Shown: in pieces, positions 1 to 9,705 of the stretch
Layout of the letters: every line of letters starts with the position of its first letter
Numbering within the stretch: the stretch's first letter is position 1
NCBI GenBank assembly: GCA_035079385.1
Contig: JAVHKY010000013.1
Coordinates: 15,622,001 to 15,686,000 of the forward strand
DNA: 64,000 nucleotides
DNA from: Aspidiotus rigidus
Taxonomy: Eukaryota; Arthropoda; Insecta; Hemiptera; Diaspididae
Reading direction: 5' to 3'
Position numbers and translations under genes: made by a program
Notes under the pieces: generated by a model
The model's input: the letters and a program-made list of their open reading frames with translations, nothing else
Database searches by the model: none
What the model was told of the DNA's origin: nothing

Positions 1-584
1 CCAATGTACCTTTCTTAGTTCGACTGGACAATTTGTGTCAAGTTCTTTGACCTAATAGATAACTTATATGAATCAATTTATAACTACGTAGATGTATGCA
101 TAAAAATCGAAAGTATGAAAACTTACAGAAGAACTGATGGTTTTTAATTGATTTTCTTTTTTTATGGGCAAAGTTTAGTAGTACTGAACCGATTTTAAAC
201 GAATATTTGCTGACTCGCACTTTATTTGTTGACTCCTGTCGACAGTTGAACCTTCCTCTTATTTCTACCAAGCAGATGATAAAGCTTTTTTCATAGCGTG
301 ACACTACAATATTCTCTCTTACGTCCTGCCTTTGATTTTACTTTTCGGAAGCATATTCGAGTCCTTTTCCGGTTATTTCTTGCACTATCAATTTCAGAAA
401 TCCAATCGAGTTAGTATTGAAGTCCATATCCAGGAATAGGTTTTTGCCTTTCCAACTCGTTCTCAAAGGCACCACCACGAGAATATCTGCTATTTTATAA
501 TAAATTATGATACTCGTACTGGACCATTTTGTCTCATTGGAAGCTGGATCGAGCAACTATACAGAGACATTAAAACTGATGTTT
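1..584. other. AT-rich flank, nothing recognised
   Basis: Short open frames occur on the minus strand but none has recognisable motifs, splice signals or similarity to the rest of the window. I see no gene here. Confidence 0.5.
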
Positions 585-1475
585 ATTCATTTGACTCCGC
601 CAGAACATGTTTTTCTTCATAACCGCAGTTGCAAATGCAGACACCTAGTTTCATCCTTCATAAGAACTTAGCATGGTGGCTACCAGGCTAGTCAAAGCAA
701 CCGCTTAACCGAATCTACTCTCTTGAAAAGACCGACGTGGTTACCCCGCTCACGCTTCAAATAAAGTGTGTTGTGGTCCATCATCTCGCCTTCAATCGCA
801 ATGCCAACACCTTGTCTACCAAATTTTCCACAACTTTCAAGGTCGTGGTCGTCCATTTTCCAAGCTCGCTTTGAGAAATTCTAAGTAGGGAGCGCCTGGC
901 TTTTGCTTGACCGGTAAGACCCTTGGTCGAGCGTTTCAACCGTTCTCTTCTCAGCAAAGAGCTCGATTGGTGGTGAACACTAATACATAAAGTGTCTCCA
1001 TCGAGACAGTGCGGTAAGTACTAACACATTTCAGAACAACTCTTCTCTCTCCTTCTGTACAGTATTTTTATGGAGTAGATCCAAAATGGGGCACCGTATA
1101 GGAGGATCGACAATGCGGTGCTTATCATAATCCTTCTCCCTGCTTCCGTAAACCCTCCTAGATTTGTCATCAGGCGTCCTATGTAGCTCACTACCCTGTC
1201 CGTCTTTTCTGCTGCCACCAGGAAATTGCGCCTTAAGCTCAGTTTTAAGTCAAACCAGAGGTACCCAGATACTTCATCACTTTCTTGACCATGATTTTCA
1301 CACGTTGCAGGCAAAAGTCGGTGGATTGAACTTCCGGCGGGTCGTAAATAATATGGCCTCCATCTTTCCTATCGAAAGTTCTATTCTGGGCGACTCGATC
1401 TAACGCGTTACTGCCTCTAAGGTCTGGTGTTTCCTGCTTTCCCCCGCTACGGTTGTTTCAGCAATGATACGCACT
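585..1475 (-). pseudogene. LINE (R1/Jockey group) ORF2 3' fragment
   Basis: This is a decayed copy of the non-LTR retrotransposon seen more fully at 57440-60680. Read on the minus strand, 1021-1314 gives the part after the reverse-transcriptase palm (for example the stretch AAEKTDRVVSYIGRLMTNLG, parallel to VEKAGRVVGYLSRLMRNLG in the other copy). Nucleotides 640-960 match the region encoding the C-terminal zinc knuckle and tail. The copy starts after the catalytic YADD segment, which is absent, and is broken by stops and frameshifts, so it is inactive. Position 1090-1130 also serves as the empty site for the insertion at 58421-58953. Family placement rests on the shared C-terminal layout; the exact clade is inferred. 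Confidence 0.75.
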
Positions 1476-1727
1476 TATATAGATCGTCAAAAGAAGAGCA
1501 GGAAGAGAATTAATTAAATTAGCAGTATTGCTTGATATTCCAGAAAATGATCAACGATCACAATTTCACGTTCATGTATCTTTATCCCTTCAGCGAAGAT
1601 TTAATCAAAATCTAGAGTCAAACTTATTTCAGCGGTGGTGGAAACACTTTCCCTCAGGGTGGGCAGAAGAAAATCGCAAAAAGTTAGTTGGTCGTCCTAA
1701 TTTGTCATCTCACACTTGGGCTTTTGG
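1476..1727 (+). other. unassigned open stretch between two elements
   Basis: An open frame runs through this interval and on into the foldback arm (to 1803). It reads like ordinary protein, for example FQRWWKHFPSGWAEENRKK, but I recognise no family and see no start, promoter or splice context. It could be a remnant of a TE ORF or chance. Confidence 0.2.
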
Positions 1728-2403
1728 CTCTAGACGGTTAAAGGGAGGGATGGCCATCGTCGAAAAATGTTTTAAATGTCCGTCAAAATGTTTTCCCCAA
1801 TGAGAAAACTCGAAACCCAAAAAATTGGACCCATCCGCTCACCCACATGGGCTGCAGAGTCATTTTTAGGCTAAAATCCAAATAGCTGTATCTCAGGCAA
1901 TAATGATCGCACAGCAATGTAACTTGGGGACATTTTAGCATATGTAAACGTTCATCCATGGTTTCTTTTTTTTTCAAAAAAAATCATTCATGTTTTTCCT
2001 AGTTTCTAGCAATAACAAAACTTCAAACTCGAATATTTAAAAAAATCGGGGGGCAGGGCACCAGGGGAAAATCATTAATTTGAAGCGCCATACCCTCTAC
2101 GACAACATACATTAGTACCCATAGTCCTCGGTGACAAATCAATATTTAATGAATTTCTGTAATTTTCCATCAATAGCGGGGTGAACTACGACTGCTACCG
2201 CAATAGACCGCGTGAAATCAATAGTCAATGTCCGAGCTGAAAAATACGCACTCCTCCGTGGGTTGAAATTGGAATAGAGATGGACCAAAAATATATTTTC
2301 AGTATTTCGTTGATCTATTTGGTCAATTTTTATGTGAACACATCCACGAATTAGGTGGAGTGCGTTAGATTGAAAAAAGTAGTCCAAAAATTCTCCAGTC
2401 GTT

Positions 2404-3313
2404 GGAACGTTCTGGAAATGACAAATAATCGAGAAAATTCTTTGGAGGACCGTGAGTTTTGGTACTTCGTTCATCAATTAGGTCAATTATTATGTAAACA
2501 CATCCGCCGAGTTCGAAAACAATATTCAAAAAATTCTCCAGCGACTGGAACGTTCTGGAAACGACAAACAATCGAGAAAATCCACTTGTTCACCCTGGAG
2601 GACCGTGAGTTTTGGTATTTTGTTCCTAAATCAGGTCGATTATAATGTAAACATATCCGGTGAGTTTGAAAAAAATGATAAAAAAAATTCTCCAGCCGCT
2701 GGAACGTTCTGGAAATGACAAATCGAGAAAATCCATTTTTTCAACCTGGAGGGCCGTGAATTTTTGGTATTTTATTCATCAAGTAGGTCAATTATAACGT
2801 GAAAATGTCCGTCGTGTTTGAAAAAAATGGTAAAAAAATCTCCACCCGCTGGAATGTTCTGGAAATGAAAAATAATCGAGAAACTCCTTTGGAGGACCGT
2901 GAGTTTTGGTACTTCGTTCATCAATTAGGTCGATTATAATGTAAACACTTCCACCGAGTTCGGAAAAAATAATCAAAAAATTCTCCAGCCGCTAGAAGGT
3001 TCTGGAAAAGACAAAAAATCGAGAAAATCCACTTTTTCACCCTGGAGGACCGTGAGTTTTGGTATTTCATTCATCAATTAGGTCGATTATACAACAAAAA
3101 CGTTCGTCGAGTTTGAAAAATATGGTCAAACAATTCTCCAGCCGCTGGAACGTTCTGGAAATGACAAATAATCGAGAAAATGCACTTTTTCACCCTGGAG
3201 GACTGTGAGTTTCGGTATTTCATTAATTAACGAGGTCGATTATGATGTAGCGCGTCCGCCGAGTTCGAAAAAAATGGTCAAAAAATTCTCCAGTCGCCTG
3301 AACGTTCTGGAAA
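2404..3313 (+). promoter_or_regulatory. Seven perfect heat-shock elements (left arm)
   Basis: Seven of the eight left-arm units contain three contiguous inverted nGAAn pentamers, the canonical site for a heat-shock-factor trimer. They lie at 2404-2418, 2547-2561, 2701-2715, 2851-2865, 2994-3008, 3147-3161 and 3299-3313. The common form is GGAACGTTCTGGAAA. The central dinucleotide varies (CG, TG, GG) while the GAA/TTC positions do not. The eighth unit at ~3446 has lost the middle TTC. The motif match is direct; function is inference. Confidence 0.7.
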
Positions 3314-3625
3314 TGACAAAAAATCGAGAAAAGCCTATTTTTCACACTGGAGGACCGCGAGTTTCGGTGTTTCATTAATTAACGAGGTCGATTATGATGT
3401 AGCGCGTCCGCCGAGTTCGAAAAAAATGGTCAAAAATTTCTCCAGTCGCTGGAACGGTTTTGAAATTGGGAGGAATCCAGAGAATCCACTTTTTCAACTT
3501 ACAGAACTGCAATTTTTCATAACTTGTTGGATGTGTATACATTATAATCGACCTAATCGATTAACGAAATACCAAAACTCACGGTCCTCCAGGGTGGAAA
3601 AGTGGATTTTCTCGATTTTTTGTCA

Positions 3626-4226
3626 TTTCCAGAACGTTCTAGCGGCTGGAGAATTTTTTGATTATTTTTTTCGAACTCGGTGGAAGTGTTTACATTATAA
3701 TCAACCTAATTGATGAACGAAGTACCAAAACTCACGGTCCTCCAAAGGAGTTTCTCGATTATTTTTCATTTCCAGAACATTCCAGCGGGTGGAGATTTTT
3801 TTACCATTTTTTTCAAACACGACGGACATTTTCACGTTATAATTGACCTACTTGATGAATAAAATACCAAAAATTCACGGCCCTCCAGGTTGAAAAAATG
3901 GATTTTCTCGATTTGTCATTTCCAGAACGTTCCAGCGGCTGGAGAATTTTTTTATCATTTTTTTCAAACTCACCGGATATGTTTACATTATAATCGACCT
4001 GATTTAGGAACAAAATACCAAAACTCACGGTCCTCCAGGGTGAACAAGTGGATTTTCTCGATTGTTTGTCGTTTCCAGAACGTTCCAGTCGCTGGAGAAT
4101 TTTTTGAATATTGTTTTCGAACTCGGCGGATGTGTTTACATAATAATTGACCTAATTGATGAACGAAGTACCAAAACTCACGGTCCTCCAAAGAATTTTC
4201 TCGATTTGTTATTTCCAGAACGTTCC
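3626..4226 (-). promoter_or_regulatory. Five perfect heat-shock elements (right arm)
   Basis: The mirror units on the right arm carry the same site in reverse (form TTTCCAGAACGTTCC) at 3626-3640, 3769-3783, 3919-3933, 4072-4086 and 4212-4226. All three pentamers are intact in each. With the left arm this makes twelve perfect sites in under 2 kb. Confidence 0.7.
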
Positions 4227-4905
4227 AGCGGCTGGAGAATTTTTGGACTATTTTTTTCAATCTAACGCACTTTACCTAACCCGTGGGTGTGTTCACATAA
4301 GAATTGACCAAATCGATAAACGAATTACTGAAAATTGGTCTATCTCTATTCCAATTTCAACCCACGGAGGAGTGCGTATTTTTCAGCTCGGACATTGACT
4401 ATTGATTTCACGCGGTCTATTGCGGCAGCAGTCATAGTTCACCCCCCTATTGATGGAAAATCACAGAAATTCATTAAATATTGATTTGTCACCGAGGACT
4501 ATGGGTACTAATGTATGTTGTCGTAGAGGGCATGGCGCTTCAAATGAATGATTTTCCCCAGGTGCCCTGCCCCCCGATTGTTTTAAATATTCGAGTTCGA
4601 AGTTTTGTTACTGCTAGAAACTAGGAAAAATATGAATGATTTTTTTTTGAAAAAAAAAAAAAAAAACATGGATGAACGTTTACATATATTAAAATGTCCC
4701 CATATTACATTGCTGTGCTATCATTATTGCTGGAGATCCTGCCATTTGGATTTTAGGTCTAAAAATGACTCTGCAGCCCATGTGGGTGAGCGGATGGGTC
4801 CAATTTTTTGGGTTTCGAGTTTTCTCATTGGGGACAACTTTTTGACGGACATTTGAAACATTTTTCGAACAAGGCCATCCCCCCCCCCCTTACCAGGCTA
4901 GAGCC

Positions 4906-7250
4906 TTTGTTTCGGGAAAGGGGGAGCGTTATTCTCTACTCCTTGCGTCATCACCGCGCTCACCGAAAAGAAAAATAGTGAGTCTTTTCAAGATTTCTCT
5001 CACGCTACCTAATCCAGTTGAGATTTAGCATCCCGGTCTAGATTCAAGATTTCTTCTGTTCAAGGTCGGAGACTTCTACAAAAACTACCAAGGAAAAAGA
5101 GTTTTATACCTTTCAAGATGAATTAGCTCTAGAAAAATATGAATTCTTCTGAATAATACAAATAATTAGTTCCACTCAATTATACCTTTTAGGCGGGAGA
5201 ATTCTGCAAAAATCATCATTCAAGAGTTATATACTGAATGCATTATCAAAGTAAATTCCCAGCAATCCTATCCTCGGAAGGACAAAACAAAAAACCATGA
5301 ATAAAGCGAGAAGAAAAGAATCGTTTGAAGAATACAACAAAAATGTTTTGCAAATGACAGTCGCAGACAATACCCGACGTAAACAGCTACGAGTATTTGA
5401 AGATATCAAGCCAGCAGCTCGGCGAAGAACTGATGCGTAAGAGCTGTAAAGAATCTTCGCGTTAACGTTCACAATCAATCATTTTCTTATCTCCTCTCGA
5501 AAATACAGCACCTTTGATGCGATGCTGCAACAATATGAGCCAAAATAGCAGACAAAGAAAGGACGTGAGAGAAATAAGGATAGACTCCCATACAAATCTG
5601 TTTAAGTATCAACGGCAATATACACAAACGGTATGGGTTTCTTTAAATAGAAAAATATTGGCTACACGCTCACCGGAGAACGTTTTATATCCGTATATTC
5701 TTTATTTGCAAATCGTCGTCTAATGGCGATTTATTTTAACAGGAAGCAAATGTATCAAAAATATTTTTTGATCAATACGCGGCGTTATAACGACGGTATA
5801 TTCTCGAAAAGATGAGACTGTTCAGCGCGCGCGAAATCCTTAATACATATTTTTATATAGGAATAACGATGAATTATTATTTCTGCCGACGTTTCGTTTC
5901 GCGTGTACCCGGTATTCTAAATTTTGTTATTACAGTCATTTGGAAAGTACTGGTACCGATGGCATTACGATGGTTATTTCTGCGAGAGAATCTTGACGAC
6001 TTCAATTCAGCGGAATGTAATTTCAGCTTCCGATTCATTATATTCATTATTTTCACCGTCATCGTTGTCGTTCGCTCTCGTATCTGCGTACGAGTTGGGT
6101 GCTTTTTCGAGTGCCTCTTTTTGTCATCGCAGAATCAGCTTACGTTCTTTGTTCGCTTTTGTCCCCACTTTAATACGTATTTCAGGGTACCTACTACTGT
6201 AGCCACCAACGGTGCCAAACAGATCGAAAAATGCAGAAATGATGAGCTCGTGCACCAAGAGTTGATAAGTGGCTGCAGACTTTGCTATTTATCTACAAAT
6301 AGGATAAGAGTCTCAAATTAATGTTATTAACAATCGTCAACAATATCTAAATTTGTTTGAGACCGACAGATACACCAAAAAAAAAAAAAGTAACCCTACA
6401 GGTCAAACGCGACTCGTATCGGTCGTCTACAAGAAGTTCTAGCTGTCAGATGGTCCACGTATGAAGCCAGTATTACAGCCAGCTGGGGACAAAAAGCCGA
6501 ATTCAGCTGAATTTTTACTTATAAGAGAGAAGTTGAAAGCCAGCTTTATTTAAATTTCAACAATTCATTTCTGGAGGCCAGACTGGCTTTGCTAAGAAAG
6601 ATTCGGTAGTTCCAATTCAGTTCACTTGTCCAGCCATTCAGTATAGAAGCCTATGTAGTGCCGTCAACCGACGGAAATTAACACAAGTTAGAGAATAGCT
6701 TCCAGAAGCATTACAAAGTCCCAATTCTCCTGATCGTTTCATACGGACTCTAATTTCTTTATAATAGTCAAAAATCAAGTGAATTAAGCTAAAAGCCAAC
6801 TGAATTTTCCAGCCAGGAGCCAAATTTTTCAGGGTCTTCAGTTCAAGTCGAAAGTTTAAATTTTTGGCTGCAATACTCTGGCGCAGCGCTAGCATTTGGG
6901 CCACACATCCATCAGAGCGCACTCCTAATAAGCAGCCAAAGATGAACCCATTGTACAGACCGATTCCCCAGTGACGTCACAGTGTTGCTAATAGTGAACA
7001 ATAGTGAGTTAAAGTACCCATATTTGTAATTGGTATTACAATTATTGGGACAATCATAATATCGATTTCCACAAGAATACACAGGGAACAATTCAATCAC
7101 ATACAGATGTACAAAAGCATGATGTTTCTTATGTATTAGAGATCTCCATTTGGAATTTAGAAGTTCTGCGGAATTTAAATATGTAGCTTCGATTACTAAC
7201 GTACTTCTTGTTTTTGAATACTAGTGAATGATCGAAACATTACCCGTGTA
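4906..7250. other. no recognisable gene
   Basis: This interval holds only unassigned frames: a 47-codon ATG frame at 5297-5440 and a 169-codon frame at 5812-6321 with no recognisable motif. Several stretches have many CpG dinucleotides, as in the non-repeat sequence around the Side exons. I searched for an upstream Ig exon (Cys or Trp motif with a phase-1 donor) and did not find one. Confidence 0.45.
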
Positions 7251-7254
7251 TTCT

Positions 7255-7500
7255 AATGGAATCTTATCTCCAATATGCGCCTGTATCCAACTTACTACAA
7301 CTTTTCTAAACCAAGTTATGGACCAAAATGTGTCTAAAACTGACCAATTTGCCAAGATTTTCAAAATAAGAAACTGAAAATTCCCCAAATTTCAACCTTC
7401 ATATGGTTATTATTTTTGGAATCAGCGTTGAATTTCACTTTCTAATCAACTAAAATATGGAAATTTGAATACTTTTCAATTTTTCTGGAAAAGAAAACTT
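7255..7500 (+). mobile_element. half copy of the palindromic TA-target MITE
   Basis: The sequence from about 7265 to 7480 matches one half of the MITE at 8046-8598, for example TTATGGACCAAAATGTG followed by GACCAATTTGCCAAGATT. Termini are missing, so this is a truncated copy. Confidence 0.55.
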
Positions 7501-7504
7501 TCAG

Positions 7505-7930
7505 TGCTGAACCACATATTATTCTTTGAGCAATGCTGAACCACATATTCTGTGAGAAATACTGAACAAATATATGGTTCAGCATTGCTTACAGAATATG
7601 TGTTTCAGCATTGCTTTTGGAATATGTGGTTCAGCATCACTTACAGAATATATGGTTCAGCATTGCTTATGGAATATGTGGTTCGGCATTGCGTTTGGAA
7701 TATGTGGTTCAGCATTGCTTTTGGAATATGTGGTTCAGCATTGCTTTTGGAATATGTGGTTCAGCATTGCTTACAGAATATGTGGTTCAGCATTGCTTTT
7801 GGAATATGTGTTTCAGCATTGCTTTTGGAATATGTGGTTCAGCATTGCTTACAGAATATGTGGTTCAGCATTGCTTACAGAATATGTGGTTCAGCATTGC
7901 TACAGAATATGTGGTTCAGCACAATGCTGA
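7505..7930 (+). repeat. 26-bp minisatellite
   Basis: About fourteen direct copies of a 26-bp unit (core TGTGGTTCAGCATTGCTT followed by ACAGAATA or TTGGAATA) run from ~7560 to 7930. They are preceded at 7505-7555 by two copies in inverted orientation (CAATGCTGAACCACATATTC), so the array starts with a hairpin. The unit contains no stop in any of the three forward frames, and 26 is not a multiple of three. Three overlapping long frames (7552-8076, 7574-7930, 7611-8021) result. They are artefacts, not genes. Confidence 0.85.
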
Positions 7931-7965
7931 GACACTGCACTGTGTATTTGAGTTCAGCATTGCAT

Positions 7966-8045
7966 ATAGGACTTGGAAAAATTTGGTCTGTCAAGCTATA
8001 TATGATAGAAAGGGGACTTGAAAAATTTTCCACTCTCGAGCTATA
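7966..8045 (-). repeat. ~45-bp dispersed unit, two copies
   Basis: Two units of the widespread family whose forward form contains CTATCATATATAGCTCG and TTTTTCCAAGTCCCC appear here in reverse orientation, directly abutting the MITE at 8046. A further degenerate pair follows at about 8600-8680. Confidence 0.6.
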
Positions 8046-8598
8046 CAGGGTGGGGCAAAAAGATGTTACCAGTTAAATGGGAGTTTGAACTAAATTCACT
8101 CCAGCTCAAAAACGCGAAGGGTTAGATGCACACAATAAATCTACAAAATTTGTATCTCAATTTTATCTTCAATTTATTCAACTTTCTACGATATTTCTGA
8201 GCCAAGTTATGGACCCAAATGTGCCCAAAATTGATCAATTTGCCAAAATTCTCAAAAATTAAAAATTGTTCAAACTTCCATATTTTATCCAATTTGAAAG
8301 AGAAATTTAACGCTGATTCCAAAAAAAAACCTAAATAACCCTATGAAGCTTGGAAGTGGGGGATTTTTCAATTTCTCATTTTGGAAATCTTGGCAAATTG
8401 GTCAATTTTTGTCACATTTTGGTCCACAACTCGGCTCAGAAAAGTCGTAGAAACTTCGGATATGGCTCAAATTAGAGATAAAATTGGTATATAAAATTTG
8501 TACATTCAAACTATACGTCTAATGTTTTGCGTTTTTGCTATACAACAGATTTAGCGCAAACTCCCATTCAACTGGTAACATCTTTCTGCCCCAGCCGG
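8046..8598. mobile_element. palindromic MITE, TA target duplication
   Basis: Terminal inverted repeats run CAGGGTGGGGCAAAAAGATG on the left and the complement on the right, ending CCCCAGCCGG. The whole element is an imperfect foldback: the left and right halves share GGACCAAAATGTG and GCCAAAATT blocks in opposite orientation. A TA dinucleotide flanks both ends (8044-8045 and 8599-8600), as expected for Tc1/mariner-type insertion. There is no coding capacity. Related copies lie at 26094, 26827 and 27589. Confidence 0.75.
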
Positions 8599-8958
8599 TA
8601 CATATGGTAAAAAAACATGGAAAAATTTTGACTCTCAAGAAGCTATATGATAGGAGTCAATATTTTTCCAAGTTTTTTGCTGGACAACGCACGGAGTACA
8701 GTGTATGGCGGTGTTAGGTTGTTTTCTTATTCTCTTTACCTTTGGTGGGTTCTCATCATAGCCACGTTTGCTTCATAAGCACTGAATGCCTCTATCACCT
8801 TGTTTGTGTATTTTCCTGTGTATGCTACTGATTCAAAGTACTTTCAGACTGTGCTGTCATGGGGTTTCCTTCTTTGCTTCTATTTTCCCAAGAATTCCAT
8901 CAACAATGCCTCTGGCCTATCCTTGGCTGCTGCAAGCAGCGTAATATAGGAGGTACTA

Positions 8959-9084
8959 GCGCGTGATGGGTCAAAAGCTGTAGTTTGACAGTTTCCGTGA
9001 CGCCGTGAGCCTGTGATGACATGACGTCACTAGCTCATGGTGTCATGGAAACTGTCAAACGACAGCTGTCAACCCATCATGCGC
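8959..9084. repeat. hairpin insertion, copy 1
   Basis: An inverted repeat with outer ends GCGCGTGATGGGT and ACCCATCATGCGC and inner arm TTTGACAGTTTCCGTGACG. It sits inside the first repeat of the duplicated Penelope fragment and is less symmetric than copy 2. Confidence 0.65.
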
Positions 9085-9341
9085 CTTTTCCTCTTTTTGC
9101 TCCTCTTCTTATTCTCTTTACCTTTGGTGGGTTGTTATCAATAGCCACGTTTCCTTCATAACCACTGAATGCCTCCATCACCTTGTTTATGCATTATGCT
9201 ACTGATCCAAAGTACTTTCAGACTGTGCTGTCATAGGGTTTCCTCTTTTGTTCTATCTTCCCAAGAAATCCATCAAAAATGCCTCTGGCGTAGCTTTGGC
9301 TGCTACCATTTGCTGGTAGTAGCATGGTATAGGAGGTACTG

Positions 9342-9451
9342 GCGCATGATGGGTCGACAATTGTCGTTTGACAGTTTCCGTGACGCCATGGCACCATGGG
9401 TTCAGGGCGTCACGGAAACTGTCAAACGACAGCTGTCGACTCATCATGCGC
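9342..9451. repeat. hairpin insertion, copy 2
   Basis: A nearly perfect ~110-bp palindrome bounded by GCGCATGATG and CATCATGCGC, with inner arms CGTTTGACAGTTTCCGTGAC. It lies at the same place in the second Penelope repeat as copy 1 does in the first. Confidence 0.75.
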
Positions 9452-9705
9452 TATGCTACTTTGCTTTACTATCCCAATTTTTTTCCTCTTTTCTTCATTG
9501 TTCTTTAGGAAAGAGATTGCTCTGTAGCGATGGTTTTCAATGTCCACTACCAACTTGAGCCTGGGGTGGTGGAATGAGTCGTATGGGATGATGAACGGCC
9601 TCTTATAGATTTTGCATTCTACCCTATAGTTCTCCAGTGTGAGTGTTAGGTTCATATAGTTGATGGTCTCATTGCTTTCTTCCACTGCAAATTTGATGCT
9701 CCCTC

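Larger units (their letters stand above)
2390..4230. repeat. ~145-bp tandem sub-repeats inside the foldback arms
   Basis: Units begin with TCCAGCCGCTGGAACGTTCT or close variants at about 2395, 2538, 2693, 2842, 2983, 3136, 3288 and 3439 on the + strand, and in reverse orientation near 3640, 3780, 3930, 4085 and 4225. Spacing is 140-155 bp. Each unit also carries GGAGGACCGTGAGTTTTGGT and a segment like GGTCGATTATAATGTAAACA. Open frames in this interval on both strands are shadows of the repeat. Confidence 0.85.
1728..4905. mobile_element. Foldback-type element with long inverted arms
   Basis: The left arm (about 1728-3480) and right arm (about 3540-4905) are reverse complements of each other with modest divergence and different numbers of internal units. 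The outer ~650 bp of each arm is unique sequence; for example TGAGAAAACTCGAAACCC at 1801 is mirrored by GGGTTTCGAGTTTTCTCA near 4810-4827. The inner part is made of tandem ~145-bp units, eight on the left and five on the right. Long inverted arms built from tandem sub-repeats are the hallmark of Foldback (FB/Tu-like) elements. No transposase frame is visible, so any movement would depend on enzymes supplied elsewhere. I could not define a clean target-site duplication, and the ends are accurate only to about 10 bp. Confidence 0.8.
8724..9705 (-). pseudogene. Penelope-like element fragment, internally duplicated
   Basis: On the minus strand this matches the RT C-terminal/linker part of the element at 12400-14390; for example it encodes KNNEEKRKKIGIVKQSS near 9440-9500 and the ETINYMNLTLTLENYRVECK stretch. 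The segment from 8724 is repeated from 9106 (period ~382 bp), and each repeat holds the same short hairpin. GIY-YIG motifs are not preserved in any open frame. It is a dead fragment. Confidence 0.7.

Noticed and set aside
2390..4230. CRISPR-like regular repeats
   Set aside because: Units are ~145 bp, inverted about a centre and contain no short identical repeats with unique spacers; the context is eukaryotic.
2355..4265. Many mid-length frames on both strands (for example around FSSRWNVLE)
   Set aside because: They repeat with the ~145-bp unit in both orientations and have no independent coding signal.
5812..6321. 169-codon forward frame
   Set aside because: No domain, odd composition, no splice or start context; a partly overlapping antisense frame of similar quality exists.
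7552..8076. 174-codon repetitive forward frame
   Set aside because: It is a by-product of the 26-bp minisatellite; equally long frames exist in the other two forward frames.
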